Below, in pieces: positions 22,715 to 33,771 of a stretch of DNA of 64,000 nt. The stretch lies in NCBI GenBank assembly GCA_037367355.1, contig CM074700.1, positions 1,984,001-2,048,000 of the forward strand, given 5' to 3'. Position numbers and translations under genes: made by a program. This stretch comes from Neoscytalidium dimidiatum (Eukaryota; Ascomycota; Dothideomycetes; Botryosphaeriales; Botryosphaeriaceae). The notes under the pieces are model-generated. The model saw only the letters and a list, made by a program, of their open reading frames with translations, was not told the origin of the DNA and made no database searches. Numbering within the stretch: position 1 is the stretch's first letter; each line of letters opens with the position of its first letter.

Positions 22715-24836
22715 TCATCTGTATCTCCCACCCTCCGCATCCGTCACAAACGGCACATCCTCGCCCTCCTCGCCCTCCTCGCCCTCCTCACCCTCCTCCT
22801 CCTGTCTCCTCCTCTCCTCCTCGTCCCTCTCCTCCCTCACCCGCCTCTCTTCCGCCGCCGGATAGTCGTCCCACGCGTCCCTGACCACCACGCTCGCATC
22901 CAGCTGCTTGTACCTCACCTCCCACCGCAGGCCGCTCCACGCCTCCGCGCCCTCCCCCGCGTTGACCTTGACGCCAAACGTCGGCATCGCGACGACCTCG
23001 TCACCCTCGCCGTCGGGCGACGGGGCGGCGATGACGGGCAGGGTGAAGCGGGCCTTGCTCTTGGCGGCGTCGATGCGCAGGGCCTCGAAGCGCTCACGCA
23101 TGGTGCCGGCGAGGCTGGCGCGGAAGGGCTTGAGGTCCGTGTGGCGGAAGGGGCGGACGGTGAGGGGCACAGTGGGCGACGGGTTCTCGATGCGGAGCCA
23201 CCAGCGGCCGTCGTAGAGGGTGAAGGGTTGGGGATTAGGCGTGAAGTTTGTCGGGTCGTTGGAGGACTGTGCGGTGGTAGTGGTGGAGGAGGAGGATGAC
23301 GAGGGTGGGATTATGATGGTAGGGTGCTCGTCGCGGGCGTACGGCTGGCGGCTGAGCATCCAGGTGTAGTACGGGAAGTAGTCATTGGGCGCCTCGACGC
23401 GCTCGAAGAGGACGCCGGCGGCGGTGAAGGAAGCCGGAACGCGGTCGGGGGCATCTTCGAGAGGGTTGTGGAGGTAGAGGCGCGGGAAGAGGTGGCGCAC
23501 GGCAGTCTCGAGCGAGGACAGGTCGACGGTCTCGCGGGGCGAGACGAGGTTAGCCAGGCGGCGGATGAGCATAGCGGCGATGAGCTTGCCCTCCTCGACG
23601 TCGAATTGCTTGAGGTTAATTTGGAAGAAATTCACGTCGTATGGCTGAGTGGAGGCTTGGCTGAGCGCTCTCGGATCGCTGATGAATGAAGGCGGGTAGA
23701 AGTTGCGTGGGAAGCGGATGGCCAACTCGCCTGAGCGAATATCGAGGACGGCGTCGAGCTGGCCGAGAAGGGAGTCGACTTCGGATTCACGCTGCCGGAT
23801 CTTGTCCGCCGTCCGTTCGGTCAGCTGGAGCAGTGCTGGCTTGCTGATGGCTGTTGGTAGCCTATGGGTTTGGAAGACGTGCCTTATGGCGTTGCGCATG
23901 GTCAGGGTCGGGTCTTTATTTGTTTCGTCCTCGACCCATTGAGTGCCCGAAGCTTCGCAAGTTGCTGTTAGTCGCTCCTTGCTGAATGGAAGCAATGGTC
24001 GCAACACTTGAACTCCCCAATGCTCAACATCCACGGCCCGCTGCTCTTTCGGCCTTGGTTGAGGCTCATCATTTGTGATCCACTCGGCATGGCTTTTGTG
24101 CACGCCATGCATGCCAAAGCATTCGGGAATATCACCAGCTGGTCTCATGCCGCGTAGTCCCATGCCTCTGTGCCCCTCAACAAGCCTCATCATTACGGTC
24201 TCGGCCTGATCGTCGCTGTGGTGAGCGAGCAGCAGGGACTCGATTCCGTGGTCTCGACATGCCTGGCCCAGAAGACGGAACCTAAATCTTCGTGCCAAAG
24301 TCTCCAGATTGGTTAGAGATTTAGTGTTTGATCCGTCCGGCCATTGAATTTGAAGGATCTCGGACGCAATACCCAACTTGTAAAGGTTGTCTTGGACTTC
24401 TAAGGCTTCCTGACCACTGCCTTGGCGAAGTTGGTGGTCAACAATGAAAGCAGTGAAGACGTCTATGTCATCATCTCCATTGATTTCATCCGATAAGTCT
24501 GCACAGAGAGTGGCGAGTGCCATGGAGTCCACGCCTCCACTGACGGCAAGGCCTGGGGTCGAAAGTCAGTGGGATGGGATCTCGTGATAACCAAGCAGTC
24601 ATGGCGAACGACTGGAAATGAAGGGCGCAGAGAAATGGTAGCGGTACGGAGTGAAGCACATTCGAGGGGAGAAATGAGGAGACAATAAGTACGATATCAT
24701 AGGAGTTGGCGCGCCACTCACCCAGACGCGGGCTCCGGACGCGGACGCGAGGAAGCCATATGGAAGCCAGAGACTCGCGAAACTCGGCGACACTGACTGG
24801 CAGTGCAGCAAGTAGGCGGCTCGTTGGAGCAAACAT
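22715..24836 (-). CDS. tilS: tRNA(Ile)-lysidine synthase-like PP-loop ATPase
   Basis: The exons are 24836-24722 and 24552-22715 around a 169-nt intron, giving 650 aa. The PP-loop motif LAVSGGVDSMALATL is assembled across the intron. It is followed by FIVDHQLRQGS, ARRFRFRLL and LLLAHHSDDQAETVMMRL, all TilS family signatures. The N-terminal 38 residues are basic and hydroxylated (APTSRLLAALP, then WLPRVRVRSPRL) and could be a mitochondrial targeting sequence. TilS modifies the wobble C of tRNA-Ile(CAU) to lysidine so that it reads AUA. In fungi this would act on the mitochondrial tRNA, which is inference. A C-terminal extension ends in a Glu/Gly-rich tail encoded by a 9-bp tandem repeat at about 22758-22800. 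It is head-to-head with HSP10 (321 bp between start codons). Confidence 0.85.
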
Positions 24837-25157
24837 CACATTGCGGGTTGCTCGGGGCCGGGTCCCGCGCGGGAGTTGGGGTGGAAGGGGGATGTCCGCT
24901 CTATCGGGCCGGCGGCGTATCACGGGGCGCGCAATGGAAGTCGGCGGTGGTGTCGTCGCTTTTCCGAGGTCTGGATGGGTGATGGGCCAGCGCAGTCACC
25001 GGCAGCTCGCGCACGGACGCCGCTGATTCGAGAAGACTTTGGAACTTTTGGCTTCATCTTCTTCACCACGCCCGCTCTCTTCACCAGTTCTTCTCCGTCG
25101 CGCGCATTGCTCGTCGATCTCACCGTCCCCATCGCCTACCTCCTTCTCTCCGCCACA
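24837..25157. promoter_or_regulatory. Bidirectional promoter tilS / HSP10
   Basis: A 321-bp GC-rich interval lies between two divergent start codons of genes with predicted mitochondrial products. No TATCGATA element is seen here, unlike three other divergent promoters in the window. The 100 bp before the HSP10 ATG is CT-rich, typical of a fungal 5' leader. Confidence 0.5.
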
Positions 25158-25666
25158 ATGGTACGTCGCTGTTCCTCCTCCGCCGCGAGCTTCCCCGGCG
25201 CGACAGCTGCTGACCAACTCGCTAGTCGACCGCGATCAAGTCCGTCAAGGCCATTGCCCCCCTCTTCGACCGTATCCTGGTCCAGCGGATAAAGGCCGAG
25301 GCTAAGACTGCCTCTGGCATCTTCCTCCCCGAGAGCTCCGTCAAGGAGTTGAACGAGGCCAAGGTTCTGGCCGTCGGCCCCGGCGCCCTCGACAAGGATG
25401 GCAAGAGGATAGCCCCCAGCGTCCAACCAGGCGACAAGGTTCTCATTCCTCAGGTATGTCGCTTCTCGCCGTTTGGCGCAGCCATTAAGGCCCGCGATAC
25501 ACTGAACTGGAGACTGATGTCTTGCACAGTACGGCGGCACCCCCGTCAAGGTCAACGAGGAAGACTACTCCCTCTTCAGGGAGTCTGAGTATGTCCAATC
25601 CATCTCGAGACGGATTGAAGGCACTTTCTGACATTTTACAGGATCCTCGCCAAGCTCAACGAGTAA
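25158..25666 (+). CDS. HSP10: Mitochondrial chaperonin HSP10 (GroES family)
   Basis: The exons are 25158-25160, 25226-25453, 25530-25588 and 25642-25666, giving 104 aa, the normal size for HSP10. The first exon is the ATG alone. The next begins STAIKSVKAIAPLFDRILVQR, and the GroES mobile loop follows as KAEAKTASGIFLPES. VLAVGPGALDKDG and PGDKVLIPQYGG are the conserved GroES roof and core segments. Introns have GTACGT, GTATGT and GTATGT donors. The protein caps HSP60 in the mitochondrial matrix and assists folding of imported proteins. It shares a short divergent promoter with the tilS-like gene. Confidence 0.95.
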
Positions 25667-26032
25667 ATTCGGGTCCATCGTGTACTTTTCCATGTAATAA
25701 TTAAAAAAAAAAATACCTCGAGACGTTCCATTGAAGGCCCGGCGTTCGGCACCTACAGCATACCAAAGCGTCTGCGTTCGACATGTGTATTTTACGCTTC
25801 ACGAACATATCTCCGCTCACAAAAAAGTGTTTCTGAACCCAAACTTGGAAGGTTACCCGCAACGGACTATTCTCCCGGCAGACCCATGTGACTGTGTCGT
25901 GATTGGGACCCCTGCAACTTGGGCTGAAACCGGAACGGTGGCTTCGTTTTCAGTCAAGTATATTCGTTATGTTTGATTCTCTCTATGCATACACTCGGTA
26001 CCAGTACATGCTATTCTTACATGACGTTCACA
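25667..26032. other. Convergent 3' intergenic region HSP10/PET8
   Basis: This is the 3' flank of two convergent genes, with an A-rich run (25703-25713). No gene is supported. Confidence 0.5.
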
Positions 26033-27027
26033 CTAGCCCTCCGCTCCGCCAAGTGCATTAATAGTCCACTGATAGCTGCCCAAAAAAACCGCGCCTCCAG
26101 CACTGATCCAGAAAACCCTAGGACCAATGCCAGCGAAGAATGCCATAGGACCGCTTTCCTTTAGTATGGAAGTGAGAAGGGGCACCATCTTCTGCCGCTG
26201 GGTTGCCAACATCATGCGTGTCTTCAGCACGTCCAAGGGTGTAGTTACGCCTGCCGCGACAGCACCCGCAATAGAACCGAACACGGCGCCCTCAAGGGCC
26301 GTGACGCTATCCTTGCCATTCGTTCTCTTACTCCACTCTTTCATGCCCTCCCACAATGGGAACTGTATCACCGTGAACGGAACCTCGCGCATGATGGTGA
26401 TTCCCCAGCCGCGGTAGAGCTCCTTCCAGACATGTACCAGACCGTGAGAACGGCGTTGGGCTAGGATGTGCTGCAAGGCGGCCAGCGACGAAGGGTGCTG
26501 CGACGCCTGTGCGCGCTGTTTGACAACCTCGGTGGGCACACGGACGGCGCAAGCGGCCACTTCACCCAAACTCGCGGCAAGCATGTGGTTGAGCGGTTCA
26601 ATCCAGCCAGGACTGACAGCGGGAGGCGTTATCTTGGTTCCATCGGCGGTATGCAGGGTCTGGGTGCGAGTGCGACTGGTGAGGGCCCTCTTGAAACTGT
26701 CATAGGTGACGAAGAAGAGGGCGGCGCCTGGGGCGGAACCGACAACCGTCGAGCCAATGCCGCGATAGATACCGCGGAAGCCACCAGAGGCGATGAAACC
26801 CTCACTAGCTTGCAGGCGTGTCTTGAGGGTGTCGAGTGGGAAGAGCGAGAGGTCGACGGTGGTACCAGCCACGGCCCCGGCCTGGAGATGAGTCAAGGAT
26901 GTCAGGATGCGATCATTGAGGACAAAAGGAGGATCTGCGAGGATCGGGCAGGCGGTTTCGCAATTACCAGCAGGGAGCGCACGAAGGGCGACTCGATGCG
27001 CTTGGGGCTCTGGGTTGAGGAGGGCAT
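26033..27027 (-). CDS. PET8: Mitochondrial S-adenosylmethionine carrier, PET8/SAM5 type
   Basis: The exons are 27027-26968 and 26881-26033, giving 302 aa. It has the three mitochondrial-carrier repeats with PxD/ExxK/R signatures [16 protein letters not shown] and PLDVLKTR. The opening [20 protein letters not shown] is assembled across the intron and is characteristic of the SAM carrier subfamily, as is [22 protein letters not shown]. The protein should exchange S-adenosylmethionine across the inner mitochondrial membrane, supplying methyl groups for mitochondrial RNA, protein and cofactor methylation. It is head-to-head with the WD40 gene (210 bp between start codons). Confidence 0.93.
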
Positions 27028-27237
27028 TTGTCTGTGAAGCTCTCCGCTGCGATGCCGGCGCGAGCGCAGCTGCCTCATTTGTTCGCCCTCGCTTATCGAT
27101 AAGTGGCTCCGGGCCCGAGGCGCGTCATATCAACTAGCGTCGCCCGCCCGACGCGTCCCTCCTTCTTCCTCTCCACCACCGTCCTTCCTACGTCCGTCAA
27201 CAAGCTCGTGGACTATTGCTCTTCCGCGTCGCCGACC
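27028..27237. promoter_or_regulatory. Bidirectional promoter PET8 / WRAP53-like with CTTATCGATAAG
   Basis: This 210-bp divergent promoter contains a perfect 12-bp palindrome, CTTATCGATAAG, at 27092-27103. The core TATCGATA also occurs between RPA32 and DBP10, and TATCGAT occurs between the J-protein gene and DBP4. Confidence 0.55.
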
Positions 27238-29129
27238 ATGGCCGAGCAAAATCCTCACTTTGACGAGACGTCGCAGGCCAATGCCGGCCTTGCTGCAGCT
27301 TCTGCCGGCAACATGCACGAAGCTGAAGAATCTCTCAACACTCGCACACGCACATCCATGCAGTCCAACCAAGACACTCCCAGAAAGCGCCGCAAGCTTG
27401 ACGATGAGGTCTCTGCTGAGCCAGTCAATGAGATTGAAGCTGCCGAACAGGCATTACTGCGACAATTGGATGAAGGGACGACGACGCAGCCCAGTAAACT
27501 TACCACCACCCAGGAACCGGAATCGAGGCAGGAAAGTCAGGCGCAAGGCGCTGGAGGCGATTCTTCTGATCAGCCTGACATGCCTAGTCAACAGCCGTCT
27601 CAACTTGTCTCAAAATTTCCAGATATAGTTCAACCCGGCGTCGGCACTGCAGCTTCTGCCACTGTTGAGGAATGTGGCACAAGCAGTCACGACGATACTC
27701 ATCAACCCCTACCTACAACTGAAGGGACCACTCTCGCAATCGCAACTGCTGAACCTTCCGATGTACAAATAGCGAGCACTCAAGCTCACGCTGCTTTTGA
27801 CTCTAGCAGTATCTCGCAAGCTGTCAGTGGTGCCTCATGCCCCGTCTTGAAGGTACCGCGCCTTGAAGGTTCCATGCCTGCGTATCCCTTCCGCCCTGGA
27901 GCTGGACCAGAGCACAGGATATATCATGCACAGAGAGATGCGAAGTGGTCACCTGATGGTCTTTGCATCATGACCACTGCCGAAGACGATTGCTTGAGGA
28001 CCCACCAAGTGCTTGTAAGTCTCCCTTCATCTTAGTAGTAAGGATAGTTAAATGATCAAAAGATTCCAAGGGGCCTCCGTACTTGTTCAAGGGCGTCTAC
28101 AAGGCTCCCAATAGCATCATTACCTTCGCTCCAATGCCCACGTCTTGGTATGAAGATATCAACTCTACACGAGTGGTTGTTTCTGTTAAGGAACTCCCAC
28201 TCACCCTTCTGGATATCAACGATCAAGGCTCTGGTCCAGTGGCGAATTATCAACTCATGGAAGAAGGTGACGATGTGCACCACATTGCGCCCAACTCCGT
28301 CAAGTTTATGCCTGACGGCAAGAGCTTCGTCTGCGGCGGAAATAATCGGGTCGCCATCTTCGACATCCACCGTCGGGATCCCGTTGACGATCTGGTTACT
28401 CATAGCAGGAAGCGTAAGCCGCAGCGGGACCCGACCGCTCTCAGCGGTATCATTCTTGATCTTGATCTTCGTCATGATGGTCTACTTGCCGTCGGTACTA
28501 GCACGAGCAAGCTCGGTATTTATGACGACCGTGGCGCTGGCCGAGTGCATATGGTTGCAGACATTAGCGAATGGTCTGATCGGGTGAGAGGACAGGGAAT
28601 CCGGCAACTGCGTTGGAGTCCTGACGGTTATCACCTTTTTATTTCACAGAGAGCCTCGGACGAGATCATCGTTGTCGATACCCGCTATAAAGACGTTCCA
28701 TTGGCATTCCTCAGCCCCCGTCCTGGACAGACACAACAGAAGTTGAACTTCGACTTTGCGTTCCATCCTAACGGCTACAATGTCATAGCTGGAGGTACCG
28801 ATGGTGTGATCCGGGTCTGGGAGAACCCGGCCCACCGCGAAGGTATCATTGAGCCAACTGTAGATTGGCAGGCTCATGATGGTGCGTTTGTCTGATTCCG
28901 CTCTAGATTAATTGTCACTGACCATCCTTTGGTAGACGCTGTCGCTAATGTCGTCATGAACCCGGTGTACCCGCAGGTCTTTGTCACGACTGCCGGCTCA
29001 CGTCATTATCCAACTGAGGACGAGTACAACAGCAGTGATGACGACGGCAGTAACGAGGATAATGACAGCAGCGTTGAGGAAGCCCCGGTTCCTTCAGGCT
29101 GGATGAAGCTCTGGGCTTTTGAGGACTGA
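27238..29129 (+). CDS. WD40 protein, WRAP53/TCAB1 (Swt21)-like
   Basis: The exons are 27238-28014, 28071-28881 and 28936-29129, in phase, giving 593 aa. Residues 1-210 are low-complexity, Gln/Ser/Thr-rich, with a basic RKRRK patch. A WD40 propeller follows, opening with DAKWSPDGLCIMTTAEDD as in WRAP53/TCAB1. It continues with SVKFMPDGKSFVCGGNNRVAIFDI, ILDLDLRHDGLLAVGTSTSKLGIYD and FAFHPNGYNVIAGGTDGVIRVWE. A Ser/Asp-rich stretch and a final WMKLWAFED blade close the protein. TCAB1 binds box-motif RNAs and telomerase RNA in animals; the fungal relatives are linked to spliceosome and snRNA biology. That assignment is by pattern only. The first intron uses an AAG acceptor. Confidence 0.8.
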
Positions 29130-31719
29130 AAGCCTCCCCCTGAGAATCAAACACCATCCTCCTACCTTTTAACCGCTTTGTACACTATCCAACACTTTGA
29201 TATTGTCAATAGACTGCAGGGCTCTTTCACGAAGTCCTCTTAATACTAAGCCCTCTTCTTTCCCTTATCTTGCTGCGTGCTTTCGTGTCTAATGTCATGG
29301 TGTCTCCCGTAACGAGTCCCGTGATCATTCCCGTGATGGCTCTTGGAAGGTACGATGGCATTTTCGCAATTCGTATCCGCGGCCATATGACTTGGGTGAC
29401 AGTTGTTGGGCAGATGGATTTGTGGTAATCCCCACTTACACCTGGGCCACTTACACCTGGGCTACTTACTTGCCTTTAATCGTTGCGTAGGTATACATTC
29501 TTGCTCCTCTAGAGTTCTTACCAAGTGCGCTTATGCTTTTCCGAAAGAAATGAGAACCAGTTTCCTCTGCACACTTTTTTCTCTTTGGTGCCCGGTGGGT
29601 AGGGGCTGTTTTGACGGCAACTTTCGCAACACTCGCACCGTTATTGCACTACCGTCTCAGCATCCTGTGAGAATGCTGAAGCCGGACAACTCCAGCTGTA
29701 GATTCTACGAGTGTTTATCGCTAGTTGATGCGTTTTGGGATTCGGTAAACTCTGAATATCGGAGCGGCTGTGTGTGCGTGGGTGGTGAAGTGGCGCGCTA
29801 GATGGAAAAGGCTGGAAGCGCGAAGTCCGCGGCCACCATGAGATTCGTAGTGGAGACAGCATTCGTGCCGTGAAGTATCGATGGTACCTGAGCAGTCTTT
29901 CTGTCAAATGTGCTGCTTTCAAATATAATACCTATTCTGTGAGGTTGACAAAAGATCGGGTACATGCCCCGCGACGCTGCCTCCCGGGCGGGGGTTTGGG
30001 TTCAGGTGGTGCTGAGCGTAAACGATCATGGGAAAGAGCTCGGGCTTGGCAGGTCAAAGAAGTTCGTCATATTTTGGGGGCTGGCTTGTCGTTATTGCAA
30101 GAAGATTAGAAGGGGGGTGGAATGTTGATGTCCTGGGAGCTTGTGCTCTGAGGGGCGGGGGTGTTGTAACGCGTAAGTGCTCCACGAAGATGGGCATTCT
30201 GTCTACTCTGCGGCTATTTAGAGCAGATCGGTATTGTGTACTAACATTCTTGCTACGTTGAATCGTATGTGAAGGGAATGATGCGTTAGAGGGTCGGAGA
30301 AGATTGGAGCGTTGCTTTACTTCATTTTCTTAAAGAAGATACAAAGATGGGTGAGGCAACTAGGGAAGCTGGTAGAAAAGTTAAACGAATAAAGGCCATT
30401 TCAGAGGTCAGATATTGAGTGGTGAGGTTCGATTTGTAAGGCCAAAGTGTTTTGTAGGCATTAAGTAGAATACGAATGAGCTGGTCGTAGAGACAGCACT
30501 GCGTACTCTTAAACAGGTACCAAATATTGGTGTACGCACCACTATATTGGGGGGTTCACCAATGCGAACAATGAGTGTCTGATTATTAGATACAGGGATG
30601 GGTCACGAGGTTCTGCTCCCAATCTGACTTCGAGGAAGATATAATAGTCTCACCAGAGGAACTTAGAACTCTCGTATGCATTGTACCAGTACAAATATAG
30701 GCTGAAGTCGGCCTATATCGGAACAATATAAGGACAATGTCCATTTCACCGTTTTTACTGTGGCGCAAGCCCACTCCAGTCAGAATGACTTCCGCCCTCA
30801 GTTAAGCAACCACATAGCTCAACGGCACCCAGAAAATATAAAGTCGTTCTTCAGCATCGCTACCACATGCTTTATAGCACTATGGCTGGGACATGATGAG
30901 AAACTTCAAGCCCGGACTGTCAACCCAAACCGGCAACAAGCCAGTTCGTAACACTTCGCCACTTCTTCACGAGAGCCTGTTGAACCTGATATGTCTGCTT
31001 CACAAAAAGCAGGCCGCCTGCATGGAGAAGTGTATTTGTGCAGTTTCTGTGGGCTCGCTCCACACAGTTTTGCACACACTTAGGCAGTAGGACTAACACG
31101 GGAATGGTGAGGACGGCAGTGTCATTGGGTGGCGCAAAGTTTCAAGTGATCAGTGATACAACAGAGGCAAACATCTCGTGGCAGGTGGACCGTTGAACAT
31201 GTGTCACTTGTGTCCGCGTACCACGTTATCTGGGCCACCATGCACATTGATTGTTTTACTTTGCTTACATGCGGCATTAATAAATGCACGACTAGCCCAG
31301 GAGCTCCTCTGGTCAATGCGATTGCCGGGAATGATAGACACGCTTGCCGTGTGAAGTGAGCTACGCGAGCGAACGAATGATGGCACATTCACAAGGACTT
31401 CGCCGGGATGATACGAGGAAACCAAGCTATCAACAAATAGCCAGGAGACGGGCTGCAAAAAGCCAAGATCTGTAATATTCACACCTTTTGGTCAAGGGAT
31501 TCCGAGCGAAACCGTCCCAGAGAAACAGAGGTCGGCACGTCGAAGACGAAAACCAGATTCCCGATCTTCCGTGGTCTTATGCATTTATTTCCCTTTCAAA
31601 ATTCATGGATATCCGCAAAATAACCCTCTGTTCAGAAGAAGTAAGAACCGCCGCAGTGAAATGCAAGACAAACCCCCAACAACTCAATGGAACCTCTTCC
31701 CCATTAATCTAACCGTCCT
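29130..31719. other. Gene-poor intergenic region (2.6 kb)
   Basis: No gene is supported. A short direct repeat, CACTTACACCTGGGC, occurs twice in tandem at about 29430-29465. The region lies between two convergent genes, so it contains their 3' flanks and unassigned DNA. Confidence 0.5.
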
Positions 31720-32802
31720 CTATTTGCACATAAGGTCGAACTTCGTCTTGCGGTCGGCGGTCATAGCGCCCCACTTGGTCTCGTCAGCAGCGGCACCAGA
31801 GTCACCGACGGAGTGAGGCTTCCAGGGCTCGTCAAAGGCCTCGAAGTAGAAGGCGTTGATGCCCCACTTCAGCGCACCGCAGACGGCCTCGTGGTAGTAA
31901 GTCTTCGCGAGATCAGTGCTGGCCTTAGCGTTCTCATAGTCGGAGCCACCTGTACTTCAATCAGCATTGTGTTCAAGATTGACCAATAGAGGATCTCTAC
32001 GTACCGTCAGTAGGCCAGCCAGTCTCGCCGTTCCAGATTTCAGGCGCCTTGTCGGGGCCGCCGGCAACGTCCTGGATGTGCTCGATAGCGCGGGCCATGT
32101 CCTCGAAGTAGGTAGCAGACGCGTTCTTGATGTCCTGGCCCTGCCAGTAGGCGAACGCGTTGGCAAGGATCAAGTCAACGCCGCCCTTGACGACAGCGTC
32201 GCCGGTGCCATCGGCCCACTTGTTCCACGAGTCGGCAGTGCCGACCTTGACGCCCTTGGGGAGGACCTTGCGCACGTCGTTGATCTTGTCGAGCAGTTCC
32301 TCGCCGGTGAAGTTGCCACGGTACAGCGTCTCGGAGCCAATGGTCACGGCGTAGATCTGGTCCTTGTACTCGTCGGTCGCGTAGTCCTGGAGGGCCTGCT
32401 TGTCCTTCTCGAGCGACTCGTCGACGTCGGGCCTGTTGTGGAAAAAAGGCTTGCGTCAGCACATGGGTCCGCCAAAAACAACCTTATGAAACATGCTTAA
32501 AAACAAAACAAAAAAATACGCGGAGGGCGCACGCACCACACGGCCAGCACGACCTGGAAGCCCTTGGCCTTTGCGGCGGGCAGGATCTCCTTGGCATTGT
32601 TGCAGTCGGAGGCGGAGTAGCCGCGGACGAGCTTGCTGCCCGAAGCGGCGAAGATGGCGTCGAAGTCCTGCTCATAGTCCTTCTGGAACTTGCACGAGCC
32701 GTCGGCCAGCTTGGTTCCGAGCGAGAAGCCCATCTTGCCGGAGGCCGAGACGGCGGCGGGAGCAACGGCCAGGACGGCCGGCAGGAGTGTTGAGAAGCGC
32801 AT
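31720..32802 (-). CDS. GH17 glucan 1,3-beta-glucosidase, BGL2 family
   Basis: The exons are 32802-32537, 32432-32005 and 31949-31720, in phase, giving 307 aa, the family's usual length. The signal peptide (MRFSTLLPAVLAVAPAAVSA) is followed by a mature start KMGFSLGTKLADGSCK. Putative catalytic glutamates are E123 in IGSETLYRG and E225 in WNGETGWPT, the GH17 acid/base and nucleophile contexts. Conserved aromatic segments NAFAYWQG and FYFEAFDEPWK are also present. The enzyme should be secreted to the cell wall and act on beta-1,3-glucan as a glucosidase or transglycosylase during wall remodelling. No GPI-anchor signal is visible, because the protein ends KFDLMCK. Confidence 0.95.
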
Positions 32803-33771
32803 GTCGCGGTGGATGTGGGTGTGAGTGTGGTCTTTGCTGGGGTGACCGGGTATCAAGCAAACAGCAGTGGAGCGCGCGGGTGTATAGCAGACGCTCGAAC
32901 GAGGGACGCGGGGGTTAAGAGATGTTATAGCTAGCGGGAGTGAATGAATGGCACGCACGCAGGGTGCAACGCTTAAGCCAGAAGGAGTGACGTGGGTGAG
33001 GGTCGAGAGAGCACAGGAGGGAGAACGAGGGTGAGGTGTGGAGGGAGAGATGATGTTTGTCGGCGGCTCCCTGCTGCTCGTTCGCGCGAGATGAAACGGC
33101 CCGCGCCTGCACCGCCGCGAACCAGCGCCCACGCCTGCCAACTTGATGCAGATCTTGGCGCTCCCCACGGGGCTTGGCCGTCAATCCCAAAGCCCGAAAA
33201 GGGGCCCGCTCGGCCCTCACCATCCGCCCATTGGCTGCGCAGCGCTCGCCGTTTGCCCACCACAGCGTCAGAAAAGAGGATACGAAGTCCCTCCGTCCTC
33301 GTTAGGAACTTTTGCATTTCCCATCATTCGCTGCATTACCGTATACGAACTATCAAACATTAACACTTCGCCATGTAGCAAAGTCGGACCCCCTGACGCG
33401 CTCCTTCTCGCCTACCAGTTAATGCACAATGCTTCCCAGCTGTGACGCCTGAGCGCAGTGGGTAGCCGGAGGAATCATCTGTCAGCCCACAGTGACCTGG
33501 CCCTGAATAGATTGCAACAGCAAACCTCTCGCACATCATTATCCATGGGTAGTCGAAGCAGCCATTTGGTCGAGATGTCCCAGAGCGTTGGTGACACTTA
33601 CTCCCGGATGACCGCGTCAACCGCCCGCGCGAGGCATGCCTTGTCGTAGTGTGAGGGATGACTTCCGCTGCCACCCACCATGCTGTCGCCGGAACCGCTA
33701 CCAGCGCCTCCAGTAATCTACCTCTATGACGTTAATTTTAGAATCCACGGAACGGCCCATACCGCCACCCT
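32803..33771. other. Promoter of GH17 gene and 3' flank of MFS gene
   Basis: This 970-bp stretch holds the GH17 promoter and the 3' flank of the MFS transporter. No other gene is supported. Confidence 0.5.

Noticed and set aside
22604..23299. 231-codon plus-strand frame
   Set aside because: It is antisense to the tilS-like gene. The Leu/Arg-rich product mirrors the acidic repeat tail.
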